This document shows, in pieces, positions 53,359 to 64,000 of a DNA stretch of 64,000 bases; position 1 is the first letter of the stretch; each line of letters starts with the position of its first letter. The stretch spans positions 620,001-684,000 of the forward strand of contig JAVTLE010000010.1 in the NCBI GenBank assembly GCA_033439295.1. Direction: 5' to 3'. The translations under genes and the position numbers were made by a program. This DNA is from Deuterostichococcus epilithicus (lineage: Eukaryota; Chlorophyta; Trebouxiophyceae; Prasiolales; Stichococcaceae). The notes beneath the pieces are model-generated. The model ran no database searches and was not told the DNA's origin. It saw only the letters and a program-made list of their open reading frames with translations.

Positions 53359-53566
53359 CCCGCCCGACTGCCCCGATCGACTCAACCTCCGAAACAAACA
53401 AATTTGAACCCGACCTCGATTCGGGGCATCACGGCCAAGCACCGCGGATCGCGCATCACCTTTGGGACAATGACGTTGCTTTGCTGTGAGCCAGCTGCGA
53501 GTCTGCGCTTCTTCTGTCTGTCACAGGGCGCTTTGCGAGAAGGCAGAATTACTTCCCGGCATCAAT

Positions 53567-54906
53567 GCGGAAGCGCAGCCTGCTCCCATTGCCATTTCCG
53601 CCTTTTACACGCATGAACTTTGTTTGCCGACGCCTCGCGAAAGGGCCAAGGCAGTCCTCCTCCAGCGCCACAGTTGAGTCGGGAATTCTCAAAACCACCA
53701 CGTACCGGTGTTACACCAGCCTCAGCTGATCGTCCCCCTCAGCCACAGGATCAGCTGCGATTTTCATAGGCAACAAACGAAACGAAGACCTCGATGAGGA
53801 GGACTTTATGACCAGATGAGCAGGGAGGACCATGGGAGGCACAGGCGCCACAGGCACGACGATGACGATCGCCGGCGCCTCTCGCCAGGCGCGCCTACTT
53901 GCCCGCATTGCCACGCCATTGCTGACTCTGTAGACTGTCCTGGAACTGCTCTTCCGGCAACAACCTGCTTTCTCGCTCTGTGAGAATGATCTGTCGGCAA
54001 GGCAGCGGCTCATCAGACGTTGAACGCAGCTCCTGCACCTCCAGGCCGCGACTCGAGGCGAGGAGAGCGGAGCCTGAGCCGGGAGCGTGGCGGACACAGC
54101 CACAGGTCGGCGGAGCCGGCTGAGCGCCGCGGGGACCACCCCAGGTTCGACCACGCACAGGCGGGCGACCGCAGCGGCTTCCCGCCCGGCGACCGCTTCC
54201 CCCCGCCTGGCGACCGATTCAACCCGCACATGGGCGGCGGGCCGCAGAACAGCTTCGGCGGCGGTCGCGGCGGCCGCAACAGCTTCCGTCCGCAGTTTGG
54301 CTCGCCCAACGCTGGCCTGCCCGGCGGCGGGCTGAACCCTCGTCCGCATTTTGGCAGCGGTGCCAGCCCCCAGATGGGAGACGGCGGCGGTGGCCGGGGC
54401 ATGCAGGGCGGTGATCCCGCCTGGAGGTGGGTTTGCACTGCTTATAACATGTGCCACAAGCCGTGAGGACTTACAGTACTCTGCACGCTGTATAGCATGG
54501 CAATTGCACCTGCCGTCAGCAGGGGCCTGAGGGCTTGCGAACAAAAGGCATAGCGCAGTCCTTGGTGCTGGAACAGTGCGATCTGTCGCGCAGGGGACGC
54601 GGTGGCAGGTTCATACCCCGCGGCGGGCGCGGCCCCTTCCTCAGACCGCCGGCCGGCAGGGGCTTTGTGCCCCGCGGGCCGGGCCGAGGACGCGGCGGTC
54701 AGTTCTTTGACACGCCCGGCGGCGGCCGGGGCTTCCATCACGATGGCGGACCCATGGGACGAGGTTCTGGCCTTGCCGCTGCTCGCTATCACTCTGCTGC
54801 GCCTTGCTACGGCCACACTCTTGCAGCGTTCAAGAGCAAGCTACGACTGCAGGGTGCCGATCCATTGCATGGACTGGTTACGTTTCTGAACACGCGAAGA
54901 CCATGA
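53567..54906 (+). CDS. RS- and RGG-rich, probably RNA-binding protein
   Basis: Family not recognised. Low-complexity exons of RNA-binding character: SREDHGRHRRHRHDDDDRRR (about 53820-53875), then RGERSLSRERGGHSHR (about 54055-54105), a Phe/Gly/Arg/Asn-rich tract FNPHMGGGPQNSFGGGRGGR (54220-54280), and an RGG exon RRGRGGRFIPRGGRGPF (54590-54640) with GFVPRGPGRGRGGQFFD (about 54660-54712). The open frame ends at TGA 54904-54906. No RRM or helicase domain was seen. A short frame from ATG 53567 (MRKRSLLPLPFPPFTR) and a segment GNKRNEDLDEEDF (about 53768-53806) may be the N-terminus; exon joins there are uncertain, so start and internal structure are approximate. Arg methylation and SR-kinase phosphorylation would be expected from the composition. 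Confidence 0.45.
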
Positions 54907-55073
54907 CGTCATGCAGGGAGTCCAGGCGTCAGGCCGCTGGGCTTCAGGCCGCCGCCGCCGCCGCGGCGTGCAGATGGAGAGGATCCAGCAGTCGTCCTGC
55001 GCCGGAAACTCAGCCGCGCCGCCCGCCTCACTCGGCAGGTGGGTGTTTGCTGGACGCTCGAGAAGCAGACGCC

Positions 55074-55561
55074 ATGCTCGTTTCTGTGGATACCGAGGTC
55101 CGTAACTCATGCCCTTTCGTGCACCTCGTGAAGGTGGCAGCGCTGAAAGTCTCGGCAGAGCTTGCGGGCCCCAAGCTCTATGAGCGGTGGACGGCGGCGC
55201 TGCACGGCTCCGATGCGGCGCAGGCGGACGAAGCCGACTCTGCGGCCGCGATTGCGCCCTACTTTGCCGACGTCCTCGCGGCCACCAACGAGAATGCGTT
55301 CGCGCTGGCGGACGCCACCGCCTCAGCTCAGTCGCTGGAGGCACTGCGGGCGGCACCTGCTGGCGGTCTGCTGCAGGCGTCCAAGTACGGCAGCTTTGCG
55401 CTCACGGCGGCCCAGACGGGGGACCTAGCGTTGTTGCAGACAGCCTAGATGAGTTTCTCGCCTCTGGTGTCGTCTTGAGACTGCCACGCGCGTCCGAGTA
55501 CGGCAACCTTGCGCTGACGTCGGCGCAAATGGCGGGCCTGATGCTGGTATCAAAGGCCTAG
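55074..55561 (+). CDS. small unknown protein with two similar C-terminal motifs and an apparent frame break
   Basis: Not recognised. A frame open from ATG 55074 encodes VSVDTEVRNSCPFVHLVKVA, KLYERWTAALHGSDAAQ, IAPYFADVLAATNENAFALA and LLQASKYGSFALTAAQTG, then stops at 55446-55448. An adjacent frame continues the same style: PSVVADSLDEFLASGVVLRL, then RASEYGNLALTSAQMAGLML, ending at TAG 55559-55561. The halves share (S/A)(K/E)YG(S/N)xALTxAQxG, so they look like two copies of one motif. The switch falls at a run of five G at about 55420-55424. One extra G would restore a continuous frame, so a homopolymer error in the assembly is a simple explanation; a genuine frameshift is the alternative. 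The gene could also be the tail of the RGG protein upstream. Confidence 0.4.
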
Positions 55562-55948
55562 GAGTGTGGTTTGTGGTGTAGGCTCCAAGCGAATTAGCAT
55601 CATGCCGTTGAGGCCCAGCATCGTGCAAAATTCAGGCATTGCGTTGCCAGGAGCTTCGCACACAGCTGCACTGAGTGGCTTTGAATTGCTCTGAGCAGAG
55701 ACAGGAGGGACGCCATGATCCGCTTCCGGATGTAGCGTCCCTGCTCTCCGATACCTACACGAAGGCTGCGGCCTGGCACACTGCATCATTCAGTTTCCAG
55801 ACCGGAACTCGAAAACAAGTCAGACTCATCTCGGAAGGTGTCGAGTGACTGCAGCCGCCGGCCAAGGTTGATATATTGCTGGGCCCACCCACAAGTCGCA
55901 TGCAGGCCTGCAGGGGATAGCCGAGGGGATTTGCCGCACCAGGAAGGC
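55562..55948. other. intergenic region upstream of NOC2
   Basis: About 390 bases holding the 3' UTR of the small upstream gene and the promoter and 5' UTR of NOC2. Nothing specific was recognised. Confidence 0.45.
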
Positions 55949-58900
55949 ATGCCCAAGGACGGTAAGACGCCGAAGTCAAAGTCCAGCAAGAAGCAGCGCG
56001 CCACGCCGAAGCCCGGTGAGTACAGCAGCATGCATCTACAGTCTGCAGGCTTTTCGTTTCTCATGTGGCGATGGCTGATTGATCATGCCTGCAAAGGCGC
56101 GTTCATTTTGCAATCATTGCACTTTCCAGCAACCCACCGATGATGCTGCCCGGCACTAAATTGATGCCCACCCTGTGGCGGCGGCTGCAGGAGCAGCGCA
56201 GCCGGAGCTCCTGGACGTTGACCAATTCGACGTGGACCAGCTGCTGGATTTCGACCCGGAGGAGGCGCCCGTGCAGACAACAGCAGCGCCTGCAGCAGCC
56301 CAGCCGCCAGCCGGCAAGCGCGCAAAGACACAGAAGCCCAGCGGCAAAGCCAAGCGGGCAAAGGCGGAGGCCGCAGCGCCAGCAGACACAAATGCAGCAG
56401 AAGCAGCGCCGCCCGCAAAGCGCGCCAAGACCAGCAAAGGTGGTTTGCGCCGCTGCAGCGAGCTTCTCCTCGTGTCAGCTCTGTGAATGCTAAGTGCACT
56501 GCATCATGCTCAAGAAACGCATCTCACATTGCGTCGCTGATGCTGCGTTTGCTGCTGCAGCTGCTGGCAAGGCGGCGGCAGGCGGCGGCAAGCCGGCGGC
56601 AAGCCGGCCGGCCGCTGCGGCCGAAGACTCATCTGAAGATGACGACACAGTGGACGAGAAGTCCATCCGGCAGCACCGCGCGCAGCTGGAGTCGCTGGCG
56701 CAGCGCGACCCAGACTTCTATGCCTACCTGAAGGAGACTGATGAGGACCTGCTGGCCTTTGGCGACGACGGTGAGGACAGCTCAGATGACGAGGAGGAGG
56801 GCTCCGAGGGGTCGGACGACGCCGCAGCACCCGAGGTGCGTCAGCGGCCATACGCTGCTGCTCCGAAGCTGTGAGACCGAAGTCACCGCCGACGGGCGCC
56901 ATTCTGGACTACGCTTTCACAGTGCCTTTGCGGCAAAGCCTGCAGTGTGCTACCCTCCACCAGGTTCGAGCCAGGATGAAGTTGCAGATCTGCTGGAAGA
57001 CATGACTGCACTGCTAATGCTGTGGTCTACCCTCGAATGCTGCAGGCAGAAGAGGACGAGGAGGCGGCGGTACCTGCCGAGCGGGCGGATGCGGCAGCCA
57101 AATCAGCAGGTCCGTCTCGCTGTTGCACTGGTTTGAAGCCTTCTCGCAGTCCTCACCATCCTGCTTGTGCGCGGTGTTTGCAAATCGCAGCCTGGCGATG
57201 ATGACACTTATCCGCGCTTCTGATGGGGTTTGACAGCTCCTTCTGAAGACATGTGATACAATGGTTGAATTTCTTCGACTGAGCCTGGCTGCTCTGTTTG
57301 ACATGCATGTTTTACAAGTTGTTTGGCAAAGACGCAAATCTACCTGATCACCTTGTTAGTATAGACTGTGCTGGCATACCCGTCTGAGGTCAGCTGAGCA
57401 AACCTCCTGAAAAGGTCGTGGCTGTGCAGTCGGGCTGGAGGTGACGGAGGCTGTGGCAGAGCAGTGTTGCGAGGCAGCTAAGGCGAATGCATCGTTGTTT
57501 GCGATGCACCAGCTTCTGAAGGTGCGGATGCATTACCGTCAAGTCACCAGTGGTACTGGCAGCAATGCCCGGTGGCTGGCGATGTCTCTGTTAGCAAGGT
57601 GCATCCGTGAGCACCATGCGCACTGTTCTAAGAGTGGTAGCCGCGCGGGATGATGAGACACTTTCCACTTGAGGGTGTGCGCATCAAGCAACTGCGCCCC
57701 CGTCAATGAAAATACACTCAGCTTTGAACGCTTGGCTTCTGACCGCTGCGCTGCCACACACGACCCAGCCCCACCCCCATCATTGAACTCTTGCTCTGCC
57801 TGTGCACACACGGTGCGCTGTCACCGAGACCTGGCTGTCTCCGCGCCGGGGCGGCGCACAAGCAGCAAAGGACTCGTTCACCTGCCCCACAGATGTGACA
57901 ATGACAGCACACTCAAACCCTGTTGTACGCAAGGTGTACCGGGCAGCGTGCCACTACAGCGACTCGGAGCAGGAGACAGACATGGCGCTGCGCATCACCA
58001 GCAGCCGCGCCTTCAACAAGATCATGCTGTTCACTCTGCGGGAGGTGCGTGCGGCGCCCGCCGCTGCCGCCGGGGCTGACCTGCCCCTCAACTCGCCGGC
58101 AGTGACAAATGCTGTCCTGCTGTCGAGATCTGCGCCGTCTGTGTGCGAGGCTGTCTCGGGGCAAGGCACAGCTCGGAGACACCGTGCAGGCGTAAATTGC
58201 TGTGCTGATCGTGGTGCTGTATGCTGCTTGCGAGAGCAACACGGGAATGCTTGTGCATACAGAGACGCGCCTGCGCGCTGTTTGTGCGGCATGTTGGGTG
58301 ACAGCACGGAAATGAGATCCCATTGATTGGTTGACAGCATTATAATGACATCCTAACTGATGAGTGATTCAAACTTCACAAAATCCCTGGGCTGCTGCGG
58401 CGCATGCTGGGCAATGCCGATGCAGCATCGACACCCAACTGACGTGTGGCGATTGGGCCTGAGGTGACTTGTTACCCATCTCTGATTTGCAGGCAGACGG
58501 TCTGCTGCGGCGCATGCTGGGCAACGCGGACGCGGCGCAGGACCGGGCGACAGATGTGACGAGGCTGCCGCGCTGGCGCAAGGTGGAGCCCCTCGTCAAG
58601 TCGTACCTCGGCAACACCCTGCACATCCTCGGTGCGTCTCTGCGCATGGTTTGGAGTCTCCCCAAGACACAGGCGCTGATCGGCCTGTGCATCCAGTGTA
58701 TAGCACCCTAAGAACCTGGCCGCCACACAGGCATCCAAGGGATGGAACAGCCCTTGCCTGCGTCCCGCTCTTTTCGGTGATAACTGTGAAGGTGCAGCTG
58801 ATCATGCGCCTAAGCATGGGTACGACTCGGTTGGCAACCTAAGAAACTACGGAGCAATGATGCGTGTGTCTCGTTCGTCTGATCTGCGGCAACGCCGCCC

Positions 58901-61900
58901 TGAAGACAAGCATTACATCACCACCCATTGTCTGAGCTCTGCAATGCTCACCGACCGCAACACTGACAGCATACGTGTGGGAGCAGAGGTTTACGAGCCA
59001 ACACATGAAGCTGACCTCCTTGCATGATTTGCTTGCTGTCTGGGCAGATGAGAGCTATGATGCGTGTGTCTCGTTCGTCTGATCTGCGGCACCGCCGCCC
59101 TGAAGACAAGCATTACATCACCACCCATTGTCTGAGCTCCCCACGCCCTCATGGCTGCAGCACTTGCCACGAAAAGCACAGCTCTCCGGGAGCACCAGAC
59201 GCATGGCAGACTGCCTGCGCACCGACCAGCCTGCGTCATGTCGGCAATTCCTTTGTCAGTGCTCGCAGATGATGGCCAGCACGCCACCTCACCTCGGGCG
59301 GACGACACTCTACTCATGTTTCCCCCCTGTTTGCCCGGGCAGGCAACATGACCAACGCGAGCATGCAGGCCTTCATCCTGCGGCGGCTGCGCGCCTCCGC
59401 AGCCTTCCTGCGCTCCTTCGAGAAGCTGACCCGCAAGCTGCTCAAGGCGGCGCTGGGGCTGTTTGGTGCCGCGGAAGACGACGCGGTCCGCGTGCAGGCC
59501 ATCCTGTTCATCCGGCAGGTCGCCATCGTGCTGCCGCAGCCGGCGCTCGACATGTGCCTCAAGGTGTCTTCCCGATACAAGCCAAGGGCTTCTGATCGTC
59601 CAGCCTGCATGCTGATGCATGAGGGCCGCCGGGAGCTGCGCCCCGTCTGGCCCTTGCGCAGCCCGGCGACCATGCGCGGACATGACACTGTCTTCGTCTT
59701 GGCCCTTTGCATATCAACATGTGCGTCATGCTTGGAGTTGCCCATCTCTGCGCTTCCCATACGTGCATCCACCGTCCAAACCAAGAACCCAGCTCAGTGA
59801 GAGAGACATCCCGTTCCCCCCTGCATGTCCCCCTGCGCCGTCTGATCAACCCTTGCCCCCGACTGCAGGGCGTCCTCCGCACCTTCTCAGCCAACGCCAA
59901 GTTCTCCAACGCGGCGACGGCGGCACACCTCAGCTTCATGGCCACCTGCATCGTGGAGCTGTTCGGCCTAGACGAAGAGGCCGCCTACGGTCACGCCTTC
60001 ACGGTGCGGGGATAGGAGTGACCTCTGTGGCCTCTGCGTGACGAGATGTCTGCATCATTACATGCAATTGCCGTTGAGCTTTGACACTTCGGGCGCTCTG
60101 TGCACTGCAGTACACGAACCAGCAGGCCGACAGCATGCCGATGGCTTCGCCTCTGCTCTGCCTCTGCTGACGCTGACTTCCATAACTTCCATGCACGACC
60201 ATTCCCCTCAGCACCCCCTTGCGCAGTCTGCCGGCACAGTGCGCTGCTGTCGTTGACGCTGGCTGCCCGCTGTGGCGCAGGCGATCAAGGACCTGGCGGT
60301 GACGCTGCGGGGGGCGCTGAGCATGAAGACGGCGGACTCCTTCCGGGCGGTCTACTGCTGGCAGACTGTGCGCTGCCTGGAGCTCTGGGCCCGCGTCCTC
60401 GCCGAGCATGCGCCCACCTCGGTGCGGCGCTTGTCTGCGCAGTCCAATCCACCAGACCCGCTTTTCGAACACATTCTGCTCTGCGAGACGTGGTTGAGAA
60501 CACTCACAGCGTGGCTGCGATAACTGACTGGACGAGCAGCAGTCAGCAGCGCCGTGGCCCCTGGCACCTCCTGCGGGTGCCAGGTGCATTCCAGTCGCTA
60601 TTGCGTCGGGTGCGTCGGGTGCGTCGGGAAGCGTCGGGTGCCGCTCCTCCAGTCAGAAAGCATGCTCCAAAGTTGTTGGTAAGCGACCTGCTGAAATGCG
60701 AACTCCCACATGGTGCATGCATGTGGGACATCTCCACTCATTTGCATGGCGGCGTCGGCCACCAGTTGTATGGTTCAACAAGTGCAAGTGACACCACACC
60801 GATACCGAACGTGGACTTTGGCGCTCTTGTGACACCGGACCCTGTGGCTGCGCAGGAGCTGCGGGCGCTGGTGTACCCGCTGGTGCAGGTGCTGCTGGGG
60901 GCGGCGCGGCTGGTGCCGGCGCCGCGCTACTTCCCGCTACGCCTCCGCCTCGCGCGCGCGCTGCACCGCCTGGCTGCCTCGGCGGGCGTCCTCGTCCCCC
61001 TGTCGCCGCTGCTGCTGGAGATGCTGCAGTGGTCCGACCTGTCCAAGACGCCGCAGGTGGGGTTTAGGGTACTCCCCTGCTCGTCTGGAGCACACAGTTA
61101 TTCACATACTTTTGTCTTTTGACCATACAATCTTCTGAGCAGTCTCTCATACACGTGTTGACCTTTGCCCTCGCTGCCTGCTTGCCGCCTTCTGGGCTGC
61201 AGCGCTCGAGGCAGGCCAGCTAGCGACAGGCTGCCGCCAGCATCGACTCCTGCAACTGGCGCTGTCCTCAAGGGCCCATGTGTTGCAGGCAGCGACGGGG
61301 CAGCCGCCGGACATGCAGATGGCGCTGCGGGTGAGCAAGTCGGCGCTGCGCACCTCCGCCTTCCAGGAGGAGGTCGTCACCCAGGCGCGCCTTTCTTCAA
61401 ATCCTGCACCGCCCTCCTGTGCAAAACCCACTTTCGGGCAAGACAAACGAACATCGTGCCCTTTGTGAATATCATGCAGCTGCACTGGAGGGCGCCAAAG
61501 AGGGCGTTGATTGCACGGAGACTCCAGCTGTTGCGGATAGCCGCTCGGCACACACCAACATTTGACGAGCCATGGGAACCTGATGGGGGCCTGGATGCCC
61601 CGGCTAGTAGATGGAATCCACCAATCCAAGCCGGCCGACTGGCCGCGGAATTTACACCTCTGCAGGTGCTGCAGCTGCTGGCGGAGCACCTGGCGCAGTG
61701 GTCGTGCCACGTGGCTTTTCCGGAGCTGGCGCACCTCACCACCGTGCAGCTGCGGGCACTGGCCAAGTCGCTGCCGGCTGAGCGCTTCCGCACCCAGGTG
61801 CGCGACGCAATGCCCAGCGGATACCATGTCCAACCGTCGGAGTCAGTATCCCCTGCAATGCCTGTCGGGCTGCGGTCATGGGAGTGGCGCCCGCTGCTGT

Positions 61901-63408
61901 GCCTGCGGTCCTGCGCCGTCGTTCGGAGGCTTTTGTAATTTGTAACCTACCCCTGGTCCTCTAGATTGAAGACGCACGATCGCAGCACTCTCCTGTAGAC
62001 TCTGCCTGTCACATGTTCAGCAGTCCTCCGATGTGTGACAACTGAACGTTGGGTGAACATGCACCGCCTGGCGACGGTGCCATCCCGGGCCGCGGCCGCT
62101 GCTGAGTCGGCTGCGAACTCGTGCAGGCGCGGGCAATGATTGCTGCAATCGAACGCAACTCGGCCTTCGTCGGCCGCGCCCGCGACGCTGCGTCCTTCAG
62201 CCCCAAGGACACTGCTGCGGCCGACAGCTTTCTGGCCAAGGAGCAGGCCGCCAGCAAGGTGGGGGGCATGTTCGGAGTTTGCAGTTGCAGGGCGCATCGC
62301 CATCATGCCCGTTACCTGTGGCGCACATCACATGTGGCGCCTCTTCGGAGAGTGCCATCAGACGATGGGGTCCTGTAGGGCTGCTGCCTTGTGGCCAGTG
62401 TCGCGCATGCACGCCATTGCATCATTGCGCATTCGCTCTGGTCAGGCACGCAGGCAGTCTCGCGCCTGCGCAGCTGCGCTGTTCAGCTGTGCCGCACCTC
62501 CAAAGGTTCAAGGCGTTTCTGCGCTGTCACCCTACGCCTCTTCAATCCACTGTGGTTCGTGTTCCACAGGCGCCAATGCAGCAGTACTCAGACCTGCTAG
62601 CCCAGCGGCTGCAGCAGCTGCAGGCCATGCGGTCGGCGCAGAGCGTGCCGCTGGGCAGCGTTGCGGGCCGGCATCAGGGCTCAGACAGCGACGAGGACAG
62701 TGACTCGGAGGCGGAAGGGGCGGCTGCAGCGGCGGCCCCGCGGCGGCAGCCGGCGGCCAAGAAGGCCGCCAAGCAGCGTCCCGCGTCAGACCAGCAGGTC
62801 AGGCTTCCCGCTTTGCGGCGGCAGCAGTCTCTTGGGCGATGCATGTCGGCACACAGATGTCGACTGCTGCTTTGTGTGTCACTTGCGTCAAGTCTACCTG
62901 CTCTGCAAGGATGCCAAGAATGGGCAGAGCTGACTGCAACCCTGTTTTTCACTGGCAGGGGGAACTGCCGGGCCTGGCGCAGCTGGAGGCGGACACCGAA
63001 CTGCTCAACGACTACGAGCTATCGGATGACGACGACGACATGCTTCCGGGCCGGGCGCCGGCGGGCGCTGCGGCACCGGCAGCCGGCTCAGACGGCTCAG
63101 GCTTCAGCGAGGGGGACAGCGACGGCAGCCTGGAGGAGGACCTCGGCGACTCGGACGGTTCCGACGGAGACGCCAATGGCTCGTCGGGGGAGGAGGAGGC
63201 GCCAGCGCAGCGACCCAAGGGCATCGGCGCCGGCAGGCCGAAGGGCGGCGGCGGGAAGGCGCCGCAGCAGCGACAGCAGCTGCGGCCGCGGGGCGGAATC
63301 GGCAAGAAGAAGGCAAAGGGGAAGGTGCGGGGGAGGGACGGCGGCAAGGGCAAAAGCACGACCAACCCCAACAAGCAGAAGCCTAGGCAGCGCAAGCGGC
63401 CGACTTGA
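55949..63408 (+). CDS. NOC2: nucleolar complex protein 2 (NOC2), ribosome biogenesis
   Basis: Noc2 partners Noc1 and Noc3 in pre-60S maturation and export. The start MPKDGKTPKSKSSKKQRATP (ATG 55949) opens a Lys-rich nucleolar N-terminus with an acidic block, then RAQLESLAQRDPDFYAYLKE (about 56675-56735) and EDLLAFGDD, typical of Noc2. The conserved core follows on scattered exons: VTEAVAEQCCEAAKANASLF (57440-57500), YRAACHYSDSEQETDMALRI (57935-57995) with TSSRAFNKIMLFTLRE, WRKVEPLVKSYLGNTLHILG (58575-58633), SMQAFILRRLRASAAFLRSF (59362-59421), VQAILFIRQVAIVLP (59491-59535), SFMATCIVELFGLDEEAAYG (59933-59990), IKDLAVTLRGALSMKTADSF (60284-60343), VYCWQTVRCLELW (60350-60388), LVYPLVQVLLGAARLVPAPR (60871-60930), FQEEVVTQ and VLQLLAEHLAQWSCHVAFPE (61665-61726). 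The tail is acidic then basic (63000-63400). The stop is at 63406-63408. No core block seems missing. Confidence 0.94.
58392..58536 (+). repeat. partial copy of a NOC2 exon in the preceding intron
   Basis: The sequence at 58392-58426 (CTGCTGCGGCGCATGCTGGG, then CAATGCCGATGCAGC) closely matches 58502-58536 (the same 20 bases, then CAACGCGGACGCGGC), which begins the exon encoding LLRRMLGNADAA. The 110-nt offset places the first copy inside the intron, just upstream of the true acceptor. It is either a small local duplication or a remnant of an older exon start. Confidence 0.85.
58852..59139 (+). repeat. 88-bp direct duplication, exactly 200 bp apart, in a NOC2 intron
   Basis: Copies at 58852-58939 and 59052-59139 differ at only two positions that I can see: CAATGA/CTATGA near the start and GCAACG/GCACCG in the middle. 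Such high identity in non-coding DNA implies a recent event. The 112 bases between them are unique. No terminal inverted repeats were noted. Confidence 0.93.
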
Positions 63409-63839
63409 GGTTGTGTGTCCCACTCAGATTTCGTATCAACTTCGTCAGATTGTGGTTTCGGCTGGACCAAGCGACTAGGCTTGAACGTTGTGAAGATACA
63501 CAAAGAAAGTATAGCACCAAGCTAGACTGCCCAGAACATGACGACACAACACCTTCCCGCCTCTGGCAGATCCACGCACCTACGCTCCCACAACACACAT
63601 GACCGCAGACCCCGCCTAGCAAAACCAATCAGATATTGAACGAAACGACCACTCGAGGACTCGATCCAAATCACACCAAATACGCCACGTTCGACGAGCT
63701 CCCATCTATAGATTACAGAAACGCTGACCACACCACCAAACTGCCACCCTGGGCATCACTGCGCCGCACAAGCACCTCGAACAAGATGTTGTATGCTGCT
63801 GACCCAAGCCCCGGACCTATGGGGTTTCAAGAAGACGCA
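63409..63839. other. convergent intergenic region at the right end
   Basis: About 430 bases between the NOC2 stop and the stop of a kinase gene on the minus strand. It is A-rich compared with the rest of the window, as expected for untranslated sequence. No gene or RNA was recognised. Confidence 0.5.
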
Positions 63840-64000
63840 TCACTCGGCAGTGAAGAACGGGTGCTGAAGCGCGGTGGCGGCGCTGATGCGACGCGCAGGG
63901 TCCACCTGCAGTGCGGCGCCAATCCGCAATCAGTCCTGCTCCAGCCATCATCCCTCCATCAGGAAGGCAAGGCAAGCGCAGCTGTACCGGGCAGTCATGA
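63840..64000 (-). CDS. C-terminal exon of a CDK/CMGC-type protein kinase (partial, runs off the window)
   Basis: Only the last exon is clear. After an acceptor ending CTGCAG, positions 63905-63840 encode VDPARRISAATALQHPFFTA followed by Glu and TGA. This is the end of subdomain XI of cyclin-dependent and related kinases (typical text: LQ-x-DP-x-x-R-x-S/T-A-x-x-A-L-x-H-P-(Y/F)-F). The upstream part (63906-64000) is mostly intron, with the rest of the gene beyond the window. The protein ends only three residues after the HPFF motif, as in short CDKs without a C-terminal extension. Which CDK class cannot be told from this exon. Confidence 0.75.

Noticed and set aside
53711-54544. Minus-strand frame of about 277 codons
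   Set aside because: Antisense to the RS/RGG tract; repetitive codons keep the opposite strand open. No motif seen.

Overview
The window looks like a piece of a nuclear chromosome from a green alga, most likely a Chlorella-like trebouxiophyte. This is an inference from three things. The DNA is GC-rich. Almost every gene is cut into many short exons by small GT...AG introns (typically GTGAGT...GCAG). The gene set is plant-like: ALDH10, the chloroplast copper pump PAA1/HMA6, a fused PabA-PabB aminodeoxychorismate synthase, and the histone methyltransferase ATXR3. I saw no rRNA, tRNA, CRISPR array, virus-like element or transposase gene. Exon boundaries were read by eye, so CDS coordinates are gene spans from start to stop including introns.

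Layout. 368-5711 (-): an ABCD4-type (vitamin B12) half-transporter with a CblD/MMADHC cobalamin-chaperone module lying between its membrane domain and its ATPase domain. 6051-14588 (+): a SulP permease with STAS and cyclic-nucleotide-binding-like domains, related to yeast YGR125W. 15171-19543 (-): ALDH10 aminoaldehyde/betaine-aldehyde dehydrogenase. 19762-26226 (-): PAA1-like chloroplast Cu+-ATPase. 26709-29453 (+): CSA/ERCC8 WD40 repair adaptor, followed by a small ORF (29422-30736, +) whose start overlaps the CSA stop. 31427-33599 (-): an uncharacterised disordered protein. 33952-40034 (+): aminodeoxychorismate synthase. 40586-about 42600 (-): mitochondrial K+/H+ exchange-related protein. 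43209-53358 (-): ATXR3/SDG2-type H3K4 methyltransferase. 53567-54906 (+): an RS/RGG-rich protein. 55074-55561 (+): a small unknown gene. 55949-63408 (+): NOC2 ribosome-biogenesis factor. 63840-64000 (-): the last exon of a CDK-like kinase.

The neighbours do not form one pathway; this is ordinary mixed nuclear gene order. The main discovery candidate is the first gene. Animals export cobalamin from the lysosome through ABCD4 and hand it to the cytosolic chaperones CblC and CblD. Here the exporter and the CblD chaperone appear to be one polypeptide, with phase-compatible splice sites joining CblD to the ATPase domain. Second is a possible dicistronic transcript (CSA plus a small downstream ORF). 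Other points of interest are several intronic repeat structures, including a recent 88-bp duplication and a stray copy of an exon fragment in NOC2.
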